Below, in pieces: positions 1 to 5,481 of a DNA stretch of 6,225 nt; position 1 is the first letter of the stretch, and the number at the start of each line of letters is the position of its first letter. The DNA is from Zetaproteobacteria bacterium (GTDB lineage Bacteria > Pseudomonadota > Zetaproteobacteria > Mariprofundales > Mariprofundaceae), in NCBI GenBank assembly GCA_021545595.1, contig JAJRVG010000251.1:1-6225 (forward strand), written 5' to 3'. The notes beneath the pieces are model-generated. The model was not told where the DNA came from. It ran no database searches and saw nothing but the letters and a program-made list of their open reading frames with translations. The position numbers and the translations under genes were made by a program.

Positions 1-283
1 CACCAATCAGGCGTGCATTAGCATCAGAGAGCTTCTGAATCACATCACCGACCACGGAGCGTGGCCATGGCCAACGACCAATTCGCTCAATAGAGCTGTC
101 ATCAATATCCAGAATAACAATGCGATTATCAGCCGGGGTGACGCTTGCAGAGACACCAACGTCATACGCTTTCTGCTCCAGGGAGAGCGTGGGGCCGAAT
201 CCGGTCAGATAGGCCAGGCAAAACAGCAGTGTAACAGTGAGTCCGAGAACCCAGTCAGATTTCCAAAAAGCACTGTTATTCAA
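1..283 (-). CDS. CHASE2-domain membrane sensor protein, N-terminal fragment
   Basis: The frame runs off the window edge, leaving 94 codons. After a short polar start, residues 11-33 (WVLGLTVTLLFCLAYLTGF) form a membrane segment. Then comes the opening of an extracytoplasmic CHASE2 sensor domain: the LEQKAYD element at 35-41, RIVILDIDDSSIERIG at 54-69 and RWPWPR at 70-75. That string is very characteristic of CHASE2. Known CHASE2 proteins carry a C-terminal output such as a Ser/Thr kinase, histidine kinase or nucleotide cyclase; which one applies lies outside the window. The start is TTG at 283-281. No ATG lies in frame, and a full AGGAGG at 293-298 sits 9 nt upstream. An in-frame GTG a little further up is the alternative but lacks that spacing. 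The gene diverges from tRNA-Asn. The domain call is confident; the ligand is unknown. Confidence 0.8.
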   Translation of the reverse strand, partial: MNNSAFWKSDWVLGLTVTLLFCLAYLTGFGPTLSLEQKAYDVGVSASVTPADNRIVILDIDDSSIERIGRWPWPRSVVGDVIQKLSDANARLIG

Positions 284-301
284 TGAGATTGCCCTCCTAT
301 G

Positions 302-321
302 TTCATGCACTATAGCATGAA
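302..321. promoter_or_regulatory. Perfect inverted repeat around the -10 box, candidate operator
   Basis: TTCATGC (302-308) and GCATGAA (315-321) are perfect 7-bp inverted arms separated by 6 bp. The 6-bp spacer is exactly the -10 hexamer of the CHASE2 promoter. A dimeric regulator binding here would cover the polymerase site. The half-site does not match an operator I can name, so the regulator is unassigned. Confidence 0.4.
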
Positions 322-338
322 AAAGACGTAACTAACAA
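309..338 (-). promoter_or_regulatory. Promoter of the CHASE2 gene (extended -10)
   Basis: Reading the minus strand, TTGTTA (333-338) is followed after 18 bp by TATAGT (309-314), which is preceded by TGC as in extended -10 promoters. The predicted start near 302 gives a leader of about 20 nt before the TTG codon, enough for the AGGAGG site. Called from hexamers only. Confidence 0.5.
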
Positions 339-415
339 ATATCACGTATATTGCGGCATCTATTCCCTTGATGGCAAGCCTAAATTTCATCAGGGAAAAA
401 TTGGTGATTTCTCTG

Positions 416-444
416 TTGACAGCTCTCTGCCTGATTCGTACCGT
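416..444 (+). promoter_or_regulatory. Promoter of tRNA-Asn
   Basis: A consensus -35 TTGACA (416-421) is followed after 17 bp by TACCGT (439-444), which keeps only the three most conserved -10 positions. A GC-rich discriminator (TCGCCGCCC, 445-453) follows, and the mature tRNA begins at 457. Such discriminators are typical of stable-RNA promoters under stringent control; that regulation is inferred. Confidence 0.5.
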
Positions 445-456
445 TCGCCGCCCTAT

Positions 457-532
457 TCCCCGATAGTTCAGTTGGTAGAACGGTGGACTGTTAATCCATA
501 TGTCGCAGGTTCGAGTCCTGCTCGGGGAGCCA
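457..532 (+). tRNA. tRNA-Asn (anticodon GTT)
   Basis: This is a complete 76-nt cloverleaf. The acceptor arms TCCCCGA (457-463) and TCGGGGA (522-528) pair perfectly, followed by discriminator G529 and an encoded CCA (530-532). The anticodon stem is GTGGA/TCCAT (483-487 with 495-499, one G-T pair) around loop CTGTTAA, placing anticodon GTT at 490-492. The T arm is GCAGG-TTCGAGT-CCTGC (505-521). It reads AAC/AAU codons. It stands alone, with its own promoter and terminator, between the divergent CHASE2 gene and fumC. No duplicated tRNA 3' end is visible in the window, so there is no sign of an element integrated at this tRNA. Confidence 0.97.
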
Positions 533-540
533 TCTGTTAA

Positions 541-574
541 AAGGGGCCGACAGCAGTGTCGGCCCCTTCTTTTT
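541..574 (+). terminator. Rho-independent terminator of tRNA-Asn
   Basis: AAGGGGCCGACA (541-552) and TGTCGGCCCCTT (557-568) form a perfect 12-bp stem with a GCAG loop, followed by CTTTTT. It lies 8 nt after the tRNA CCA and separates the tRNA from fumC. The A-run on the left side may let it also work in reverse. Confidence 0.93.
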
Positions 575-598
575 ATTCATTTTCTAATGGTCTGATGT

Positions 599-627
599 TT
601 GTCATGGCGGGAAGTGCGTCGTAAACT
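599..627 (+). promoter_or_regulatory. Promoter of fumC
   Basis: TTGTCA (599-604, one mismatch to the -35 consensus), a 17-bp spacer and TAAACT (622-627, two mismatches to the -10). Transcription would begin near 634, leaving a leader of about 27 nt that carries the AAGGGAG ribosome site (649-655). It lies just past the tRNA terminator, so fumC appears to be transcribed independently. Confidence 0.5.
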
Positions 628-660
628 GTCCGCTGCAAGGGTGCTTGCAAGGGAGTTAAT

Positions 661-2046
661 ATGTCGGCAATGCGCAGAGAACGGGATTCGATGGGTGAAA
701 TGCAGCTGCCTGCAGATGCGATGTATGGCGCGCAGACAGCACGTGCGGCTGAGAACTTTCCTGTTTCAAATCTCCGTTTTTCACGCCCTTTCATCAAGGC
801 ATTAGGGAATATCAAGTGCAGTGCTGCCAGGGTAAACCATGCACTCGGCAAACTTGACTCAGAGCGTGCTACGCTGATTGCCAGGGCTGCAACTGAGGTT
901 GCGGACGGCCTCTGGGATGCACAGTTTGTTCTCGACATCTTTCAGACAGGCTCCGGCACCAGCAGCAACATGAATGCCAATGAAGTGATCGCACACCGTT
1001 GTGCCGGGCTTGATGACGCACTTACGACCCATCCAAACGATCACGTCAATATGGGGCAGTCCTCCAACGATGTTATTCCGACCGCAATTCATATCGCAGC
1101 TGCTGATCTGTTGCTTCACGAACTGCTGCCTGCACTGAGTCATCTTCACCAGCAGCTTATGGTCAGGAGTGAAGAGACGATGGATGTGGTCAAAATCGGG
1201 AGGACTCATCTGATGGATGCCACACCGATTACGCTGGGACAGGAGATTTCCGGCTGGGCACGGCAGGTGGAGCTTGGCATCGAGCGGTTGAAGAGTTCAC
1301 TTCCGCGTATCACTGAACTGGCTCAGGGAGGCACTGCAGTTGGCACCGGGCTCAATACAGATCCGGGGTTTGGGGCAGGTGTAGCCGCCGAACTCTCATC
1401 AATCTACGGTATCGGGTTTCATGAAGCTGCCAACCATTTTGAAGCACAGGCGGCACAGGATGCAGCAGTAGAGCTTTCAGGCCAGCTACGCACGCTGGCC
1501 GTTTCGCTGGTGAAGATTGCCAATGATGTCCGGCTGCTTAATGCCGGGCCGCGCTGTGGTATTGGTGAGATCACCGTGCCTGCTGTGCAGCCGGGCTCCT
1601 CAATCATGCCGGGGAAAGTGAATCCGGTGATTGCCGAGTCGATGGCTCAGGTTGCAGCCCAGGTGATTGGTAATGATGCGGCGATTGCTTTCGGAGGCTC
1701 ATCCGGCCTGCTTGATCTGAATGTGATGCTGCCGGTGATGGCGCACAATCTGCTGGAGTCGGAGACAATTCTTGCCAATGCCTGCCATATGTTCGCCGAC
1801 AAGTGTATTGCTGGGATTGAAGCCAATCGTGAGCGGTGTGAGCAACAGATCGAGTGGAGTATGAGTATGGTGACATCGCTGGCACCGACAATCGGTTATG
1901 ACAAAGCTGCTGATATCGCAAAAAAAGCGGTGGCCGAGGGTAAAACAGTGCGCCAGATCTGTCTCGAAGAGAAACTTCTGCCTGAAGACGAGCTGGACAG
2001 GTTACTTGATCCACGCTCCATGCTGAGCCCGGATAAGGCTTCCTGA
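661..2046 (+). CDS. fumC: Class II fumarate hydratase (fumarase C)
   Basis: This enzyme interconverts fumarate and L-malate in the TCA cycle, as an iron-independent cytosolic homotetramer. The 461 aa match the family's usual length (E. coli FumC is 467). The conserved blocks are in order: GSGTSSNMNANE at 97-108, MGQSSND at 131-137, GRTHLMDATP at 180-189 (His183, corresponding to E. coli His188), LAQGGTAVGTG at 220-230, and the superfamily signature GSSIMPGKVNP at 312-322, where Ser314 is the likely flexible-loop catalytic serine. The opening SMGEMQLPADAMYGAQT is typical of FumC. Aspartase and argininosuccinate lyase share the fold, but the MPGKVNP form and the rest of the protein favour fumarase. 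ATG 661 is chosen because AAGGGAG lies 5 nt upstream; a second in-frame ATG (670) is less well placed. No obvious terminator separates it from carA, 95 bp downstream. Confidence 0.95.
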   Translation: MSAMRRERDSMGEMQLPADAMYGAQTARAAENFPVSNLRFSRPFIKALGNIKCSAARVNHALGKLDSERATLIARAATEVADGLWDAQFVLDIFQTGSGTSSNMNANEVIAHRCAGLDDALTTHPNDHVNMGQSSNDVIPTAIHIAAADLLLHELLPALSHLHQQLMVRSEETMDVVKIGRTHLMDATPITLGQEISGWARQVELGIERLKSSLPRITELAQGGTAVGTGLNTDPGFGAGVAAELSSIYGIGFHEAANHFEAQAAQDAAVELSGQLRTLAVSLVKIANDVRLLNAGPRCGIGEITVPAVQPGSSIMPGKVNPVIAESMAQVAAQVIGNDAAIAFGGSSGLLDLNVMLPVMAHNLLESETILANACHMFADKCIAGIEANRERCEQQIEWSMSMVTSLAPTIGYDKAADIAKKAVAEGKTVRQICLEEKLLPEDELDRLLDPRSMLSPDKAS

Positions 2047-2141
2047 CTGCCACCTGATCAGGGCGTGCCGCAGGCTCGACTTATCGGCTTATGTTTTGTA
2101 CTCTGCGACCGGATTAAGAAGCTCCAACAGTGAGGTGACTG

Positions 2142-3275
2142 ATGGCAGACAGGCAAGCAATACTGGCTTTGGCGGATGGACGAATCTTCCGTGGTCAGGC
2201 TTTCGGTGCCATTGGAGAGAGCGTCGGAGAGGTCTGCTTCAACACCTCACTTACCGGTTATCAGGAGATTCTCACCGACCCCTCTTACACTGATCAGATT
2301 ATCACCTTTACCTATCCGCATATCGGTAATGTCGGCACCAATGCCGACGATTATGAGTCCGAAGCCGCCTCTGTACGTGGTTGTATTGTTCGCGCACCGG
2401 CCCGCATCACCTCAAACTATCGCGCCGAATCCGATTTTGACACCTGGCTGAAAGAGCAGAATGTGATTGGTATTGCCGGTATCGACAGCCGTGCACTGGT
2501 ACGTCACCTGCGTGACAATGGCGCCCGGAATGGCGTGATTGCCTCCAACGGCATGAGTGAAGAAGATGCAGTTGCCAGGGCTAATGGTTGGGAAGGTCTG
2601 GAAGGGCGTGATCTGGTGGGGCAGGTGAGTTGTGACGAAGCCTCTGTCTGGGCACCGGACGGAGGGCAGGGCACCTACGACATTGACAGGGCTGAGTATC
2701 GCAACGTGAAAGCTGACAAGCATGTGGTTGCTTTCGATTTTGGTTGTAAGCGCAACATCTACCGCAAGCTTTCCGACCGTGGCCTGAAGGTCTCTATTGT
2801 GCCTGCACAGACTCCCGCATCTGAAATTCTGGCAATGAATCCCGATGGTATCTTTCTCTCCAACGGCCCGGGTGATCCGGCTGCTGTCGGTTATGCGGTT
2901 GAAGAGATTCGTAAGCTTCTGGATAGCAATACCCCGATTTTCGGTATCTGCATGGGTCATCAGCTACTCTCCCAGGCGCTGGGGCTCTCTACCTTTAAGC
3001 TGAAATTTGGCCATCGCGGTGGCAATCACCCGGTAAAGGATGAGACCACCGGCAAAATCGAGATCACCAGTCAGAATCATGGATTTGCTGTGGCCGATGA
3101 CAATGTTCCTGCCAATGTTGAGATCACGCACCGTTCACTTTTTGACGGCACGGTTGAGGGGTTGAAAGTGAAAGGGAGGCCGATCTTCTCCGTGCAGTAT
3201 CACCCGGAAGCAAGCCCGGGCCCGCATGATGCGGATTACCTGTTTGACCGTTTTGCAGAGCTAATCAGAAGCTGA
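2142..3275 (+). CDS. carA: Carbamoyl phosphate synthase small (glutaminase) subunit
   Basis: CarA hydrolyses glutamine and channels ammonia to CarB, which makes carbamoyl phosphate for arginine and pyrimidine synthesis. The 377 aa are complete for the family. The N-terminal CPSase domain is seen in GEVCFNTSLTGYQEILTDPSY (29-49) and GIAGIDSRALVRHLR (110-124). The C-terminal class I amidotransferase domain has FDFGCKRNI at 198-206, SNGPGDP at 240-246, the nucleophile elbow GICMGHQ (Cys270), NHGF at 312-315, and VQYHPE with His354 and Glu356 completing the triad. These positions nearly equal E. coli Cys269, His353 and Glu355. ATG 2142 follows GAGGTGA (2132-2138) at close spacing. The gene is followed after 35 bp by the integron cassette on the opposite strand and then by minus-strand trxB, so carB is not the next gene. 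No convincing intrinsic terminator follows the stop. Confidence 0.96.
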   Translation: MADRQAILALADGRIFRGQAFGAIGESVGEVCFNTSLTGYQEILTDPSYTDQIITFTYPHIGNVGTNADDYESEAASVRGCIVRAPARITSNYRAESDFDTWLKEQNVIGIAGIDSRALVRHLRDNGARNGVIASNGMSEEDAVARANGWEGLEGRDLVGQVSCDEASVWAPDGGQGTYDIDRAEYRNVKADKHVVAFDFGCKRNIYRKLSDRGLKVSIVPAQTPASEILAMNPDGIFLSNGPGDPAAVGYAVEEIRKLLDSNTPIFGICMGHQLLSQALGLSTFKLKFGHRGGNHPVKDETTGKIEITSQNHGFAVADDNVPANVEITHRSLFDGTVEGLKVKGRPIFSVQYHPEASPGPHDADYLFDRFAELIRS

Positions 3276-3304
3276 TTATCAGTAGCGCCCAAAAGTAGCC
3301 GTTC

Positions 3305-3370
3305 GACTAACGGCTGAGTTAACTTGACGGCGCGTTTTTTGCGTCGGTCAGGTTGGACGAATTGTTAGAG
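3305..3370 (-). other. attC recombination site (59-base element) of the cassette
   Basis: Read on the minus strand, the 66-bp site opens with R'' CTCTAAC (3370-3364) and closes with R' GTTAGTC (3311-3305), close to the RYYYAAC and GTTRRRY consensus. Its start, CTAACAATTCGTCCAA, resembles the attC of aadA-type cassettes as I remember it. The plus strand is the recombinogenic bottom strand and folds well. TTAACTTGAC (3319-3328) pairs fully with GTCAGGTTGG (3346-3355) using three G-T wobbles. GGCGC (3329-3333) then pairs with GCGTC (3340-3344) around a GTTTTTT loop, leaving G3345 extrahelical. GGCTGAG and ACGAATT form the unpaired spacer next to the CTAAC/GTTAG R arm. Small size, imperfect dyad and position just after a stop codon all fit attC. 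Confidence 0.85.
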
Positions 3371-4250
3371 CTATTACTCATAACTTGTTTCATATTCAGC
3401 TCTTATCCTTTCTTCTGATTCACCAAATAACTCAGCAAGAATCGTGTAATTCACTTCTACTGATTTCTCCATAAGACTTAGCAATTTAGGATTTTCTTCA
3501 GAGCTATAGAGGAGAATTGGGCCATATCGATCACGGTATTCTTTACCAATTAATGATTTCCCTATCTCAGGGAAATTTACCAAGAAATCGTTAAGTTCAA
3601 TTATTAATTCATCAGTAAATTTAATGGCTCTCTCAGTTATATCCATTAGAACTATAAATTTTGATGCTCCAACACTTGAAAATATTTGCTTACGTGTAAC
3701 ATGAGCAAATGCGAGCCCAGCGTGATCATGCATTATTTTTTCTTTTATGGGTCTTTCAATTTCTTCTCTTTTATTCCACGTATCAATAGTAAGATTATAA
3801 TTTTGTATCATTGATCTTATTCGGGGGAGTTGGTGCCATTTAATATTATGCGTATCAGGCTTGTCCTTTCTAGGGACAATAAAAGATAGGCATGTGAAAT
3901 CCTTATTGATTTTATTTGTGTTACCTATTAGTGAGCGAACTTCCATGGTTCTTTGAAATGGATCGCTACTAAGCTTGCCATGATAATTTTGTTTTATTGC
4001 GATCAGGGACTGAATCGCACTTTCAGCAGATAAAATCCAGTCATTTATTGTTTGAACTCGCTCTTTCTGGACCTGTGAATTATCTTGGTGTCTTAATGTG
4101 AGATAGGCTACGCCAGCACCGAGTAATGATGAGAAGAAACCAGTAGCCAAAGGAAAGATGTAGTCCTTAAAGTGGTTGGGGTCTTGCCGCAAACTTTCAA
4201 TAGCCTGCACTAAGAACTTGGTTTCTTCATTCATATATATGTGACTCTAA
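3311..4250 (-). mobile_element. Integron gene cassette (single, 940 bp)
   Basis: On the minus strand the element begins with TTAGAG immediately after a G (G at 4251, cut before 4250), contains one ORF and ends at the G of the attC R' site (3311). Excised as a circle, its 3' G joins its 5' TTAGAG to make GTTAGAG, which is exactly complementary to the R'' box CTCTAAC at 3370-3364. That is the expected relationship for a bona fide cassette and would be unlikely by chance. Base composition supports acquisition: lines I counted are about 23-37% G+C against about half in neighbouring carA. No integrase gene, second attC or second cassette is in the window, so this is an isolated cassette or the visible end of a decayed array. 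It sits between carA and trxB and breaks neither. Confidence 0.85.
3374..4234 (-). CDS. Cassette-encoded membrane-anchored protein of unknown function
   Basis: I do not recognise this 286-aa protein. One hydrophobic segment at about 25-47 (IFPLATGFFSSLLGAGVAYLTL) would span the membrane. Residues 1-24 are short and polar, and residue 48 onward begins with a charged stretch rich in K, R, Q and E (LRHQDNSQVQKERVQ). This suggests a single anchor with a large cytoplasmic domain, although topology is inferred. The rest looks mainly helical and contains Trp-bearing motifs (INDWIL 63-68, WHQLPRIRSMIQ 133-144, TWNKREEIERPIKEK 152-166) and an acidic tail. There is no cleavable signal peptide, P-loop, nuclease motif or resistance-enzyme motif I can identify. 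ATG 4234 lies 16 nt inside the cassette, with no clear Shine-Dalgarno site. The stop TAA is followed at once by a second stop (TAG) and the attC. AT-rich codon use differs from the neighbours. Confidence 0.8.
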   Translation of the reverse strand: MNEETKFLVQAIESLRQDPNHFKDYIFPLATGFFSSLLGAGVAYLTLRHQDNSQVQKERVQTINDWILSAESAIQSLIAIKQNYHGKLSSDPFQRTMEVRSLIGNTNKINKDFTCLSFIVPRKDKPDTHNIKWHQLPRIRSMIQNYNLTIDTWNKREEIERPIKEKIMHDHAGLAFAHVTRKQIFSSVGASKFIVLMDITERAIKFTDELIIELNDFLVNFPEIGKSLIGKEYRDRYGPILLYSSEENPKLLSLMEKSVEVNYTILAELFGESEERIRAEYETSYE

Positions 4251-4281
4251 CATATGTTATACACCTGTTTTGGTGCATAAC
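4245..4281 (-). other. Cassette 5' junction, attI-like or secondary integration site
   Basis: On the minus strand GTTATGC (4281-4275) precedes the inverted pair TATAAC-ATAT-GTTAGAG (4261-4245), with the crossover G at 4251. Two inverted core boxes with a 4-bp spacer, plus an upstream direct core-like box, recall the L, R and direct-repeat integrase sites of attI1. The same bases contain a 12-bp perfect palindrome (TAACATATGTTA, 4249-4260) and an imperfect stem (GTTATACACC 4256-4265 with GGTGCATAAC 4272-4281). It could equally be a chance secondary site, since integrases need little more than a GTT-type core there. Confidence 0.4.
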
Positions 4282-4330
4282 TTGCCAGCCAAAAAAGTGG
4301 GCATTCTGCTGATAGTCTGATTAATCCCAT
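4247..4330 (-). CDS. Putative 27-aa leader peptide ending at the cassette junction
   Basis: A short frame MGLIRLSAECPLFWLASYAPKQ... starts at ATG 4330-4328, behind GAGGAG (4335-4340) with 4-nt spacing. It stops at TAG 4249-4247, which is formed by the cassette's own GTTAG core. Only 12 nt separate this stop from the ATG of the cassette gene, which lacks a clear ribosome site, so termination-reinitiation coupling is plausible. In class 1 integrons the short ORF-11 across attI1 is known to boost translation of first-cassette genes; this has the same arrangement. The frame is short enough to arise by chance, and no homolog is known to me. Confidence 0.4.
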   Translation of the reverse strand: MGLIRLSAECPLFWLASYAPKQVYNIC

Positions 4331-4350
4331 ATAACTCCTCAATCCGTACC

Positions 4351-4379
4351 AATATAGGGGTATATTTGAGAAGTGGCAA
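4351..4379 (-). promoter_or_regulatory. Promoter reading into the cassette
   Basis: On the minus strand TTGCCA (4374-4379, one mismatch to the -35), a 17-bp spacer and TATATT (4351-4356, one mismatch to the -10) make the best sigma70-like promoter in this gap. Transcription from about 4344 would cover the leader ORF and the cassette gene. It lies outside the cassette, as an integron Pc would, and downstream of the trxB terminator. Confidence 0.55.
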
Positions 4380-4479
4380 TTACACCTATAAATTCCTGAC
4401 TACAATATCTGATTTCATCAAGGTGCTGCCTGACCGTTTTTACTAGCAGTCATTTGCACTGATTCAGGATGGCATTACC

Positions 4480-4506
4480 AAAAAGCACCCCTGAAGGCGT
4501 GCTTTT
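4480..4506 (-). terminator. Rho-independent terminator of trxB
   Basis: AAAAGCAC and GTGCTTTT pair over 8 bp (4481-4488 with 4499-4506). A C-C mismatch (G-G on the transcript) and two more GC pairs lead to a 4-nt loop. On the minus strand the stem ends in five T residues. It lies 27 nt after the trxB stop and should insulate the cassette region from trxB transcription. Confidence 0.85.
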
Positions 4507-4533
4507 CAAACCGTGGTCAGATGAATCGTCTGA

Positions 4534-5469
4534 CTATTTCTGTGCAGACAACCAGCGCTCGGCATCCAGTGCTGCTTTACACCCTTCACCGGCTGAGGTG
4601 ATCGCCTGACGATAGACTGAGTCCGCCACGTCACCGGCTGCAAAGACACCATCCACCGAAGTAGCCGTAGTCTTACCCCTGGTGATCAGGTAGCCGGTAT
4701 CATCCATCTCCAGCTGCCCCTTCACAAAATCGGTATTTGGTTTGTGACCGATGGCAATGAATACGCCGTGCAGATCGATATCAGTAGTAGAGCCATCAAG
4801 CGTGGACTTGATACGCATGCCGGTCACACCGCTATCATCACCGAGAACCTCATCAAGCACACTGTTCCATGCCATCTCAACGTTCTCACAAGCGAAAAGA
4901 TGATCCTGCATGATCTTTTCTGCTCTTAATTCATCCCGACGGTGAACCACAGTCACCTTACTGCAGATATTGGAGAGATAGAGCGCCTCTTCAACAGCCG
5001 TATCACCACCACCGATTACCGCCACCTCCTTGTCACGATAGAAGAATCCGTCACAGGTTGCACAGGCAGATACACCACGGCCGGAGAACGCCTCTTCTGA
5101 TGGAAGGCCGAGATACCTGGCCGAAGCACCTGTCGCGATAATCAGTGCGTCACATGAATAGCTGCCTTCATCTCCCTTGAGTGTGAAAGGACGGCTGGAG
5201 AGATCGGTTTCATTGATATGATCCCAGATGATTTCAGTGCCGAAACGCTCGGCCTGTGCCTGAAAATCAGCCATCATCTCAGGCCCCTGAACACCATCTT
5301 TGTAGCCCGGATAATTATCCACATCAGTTGTTGTGGTCAGCTGACCACCCGGCTGAATGCCCTGAATCACCACAGGGTTCAGGTTGGCACGTGCCGCATA
5401 GATGGCTGCGGTGTAACCGGCAGGGCCGGAGCCCAGAATAATTAAATGGTGGTGTTGAACATCTGACAT
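4534..5469 (-). CDS. trxB: Thioredoxin reductase (NADPH)
   Basis: TrxB is a cytosolic flavoprotein that passes electrons from NADPH through FAD and a redox disulfide to thioredoxin. At 311 aa it is a full-length low-molecular-weight reductase. The FAD-binding GSGPAG is at 13-18 with GGQLTTTTDVDNYPG at 41-55. ATG at 112-114 leads into the NADPH domain. The redox-active pair is Cys136 and Cys139 in CATCDGFFYRDKEV (E. coli 135/138), GGGDTAVEEALYL at 153-165 is the nucleotide loop, and HRR at 176-178 explains NADPH preference. GVFAAGDV at 274-281 closes the FAD site. ATG 5469 follows TAAGGAG (5476-5482) at 6 nt. The bases between form a 10-bp palindrome (GGAGCGCTCC, 5470-5479) overlapping the ribosome site. 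The gene is in the same direction as the mgtE-like gene, about 210 bp behind it, and converges on carA across the cassette. Confidence 0.97.
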   Translation of the reverse strand: MSDVQHHHLIILGSGPAGYTAAIYAARANLNPVVIQGIQPGGQLTTTTDVDNYPGYKDGVQGPEMMADFQAQAERFGTEIIWDHINETDLSSRPFTLKGDEGSYSCDALIIATGASARYLGLPSEEAFSGRGVSACATCDGFFYRDKEVAVIGGGDTAVEEALYLSNICSKVTVVHRRDELRAEKIMQDHLFACENVEMAWNSVLDEVLGDDSGVTGMRIKSTLDGSTTDIDLHGVFIAIGHKPNTDFVKGQLEMDDTGYLITRGKTTATSVDGVFAAGDVADSVYRQAITSAGEGCKAALDAERWLSAQK

Positions 5470-5481
5470 GGAGCGCTCCTT

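Noticed and set aside
57..81. Isoleucine in MGGIAGTQ of the MgtE fragment (residue positions) as a loss-of-function change
   Set aside because: Some MgtE families have Asn here, but I recall the GGIAG form in many proteobacterial MgtE proteins, so it is normal variation. The coordinates given are fragment residues, approximately 5980-6060 in bases.
457..575. tRNA-Asn as an integration site for a genomic island
   Set aside because: No integrase and no repeat of the tRNA 3' end in the window. The mobile piece here is an integron cassette, which does not use tRNA sites.
634..653. Direct repeat TGCAAGGG (634-641 and 646-653) at the fumC ribosome site
   Set aside because: An 8-bp duplication of a purine-rich ribosome-site region is easily due to chance or slippage; no functional case.
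573..2053. Long open frames antisense to or out of frame with fumC
   Set aside because: They lie inside a full-length, motif-complete fumarase, have no protein resemblance and no ribosome sites of note.
4256..4281. GTTATACACC/GGTGCATAAC hairpin as a terminator
   Set aside because: No T-run follows on either strand, and the arms coincide with core-like recombination boxes; better read as part of the junction site.
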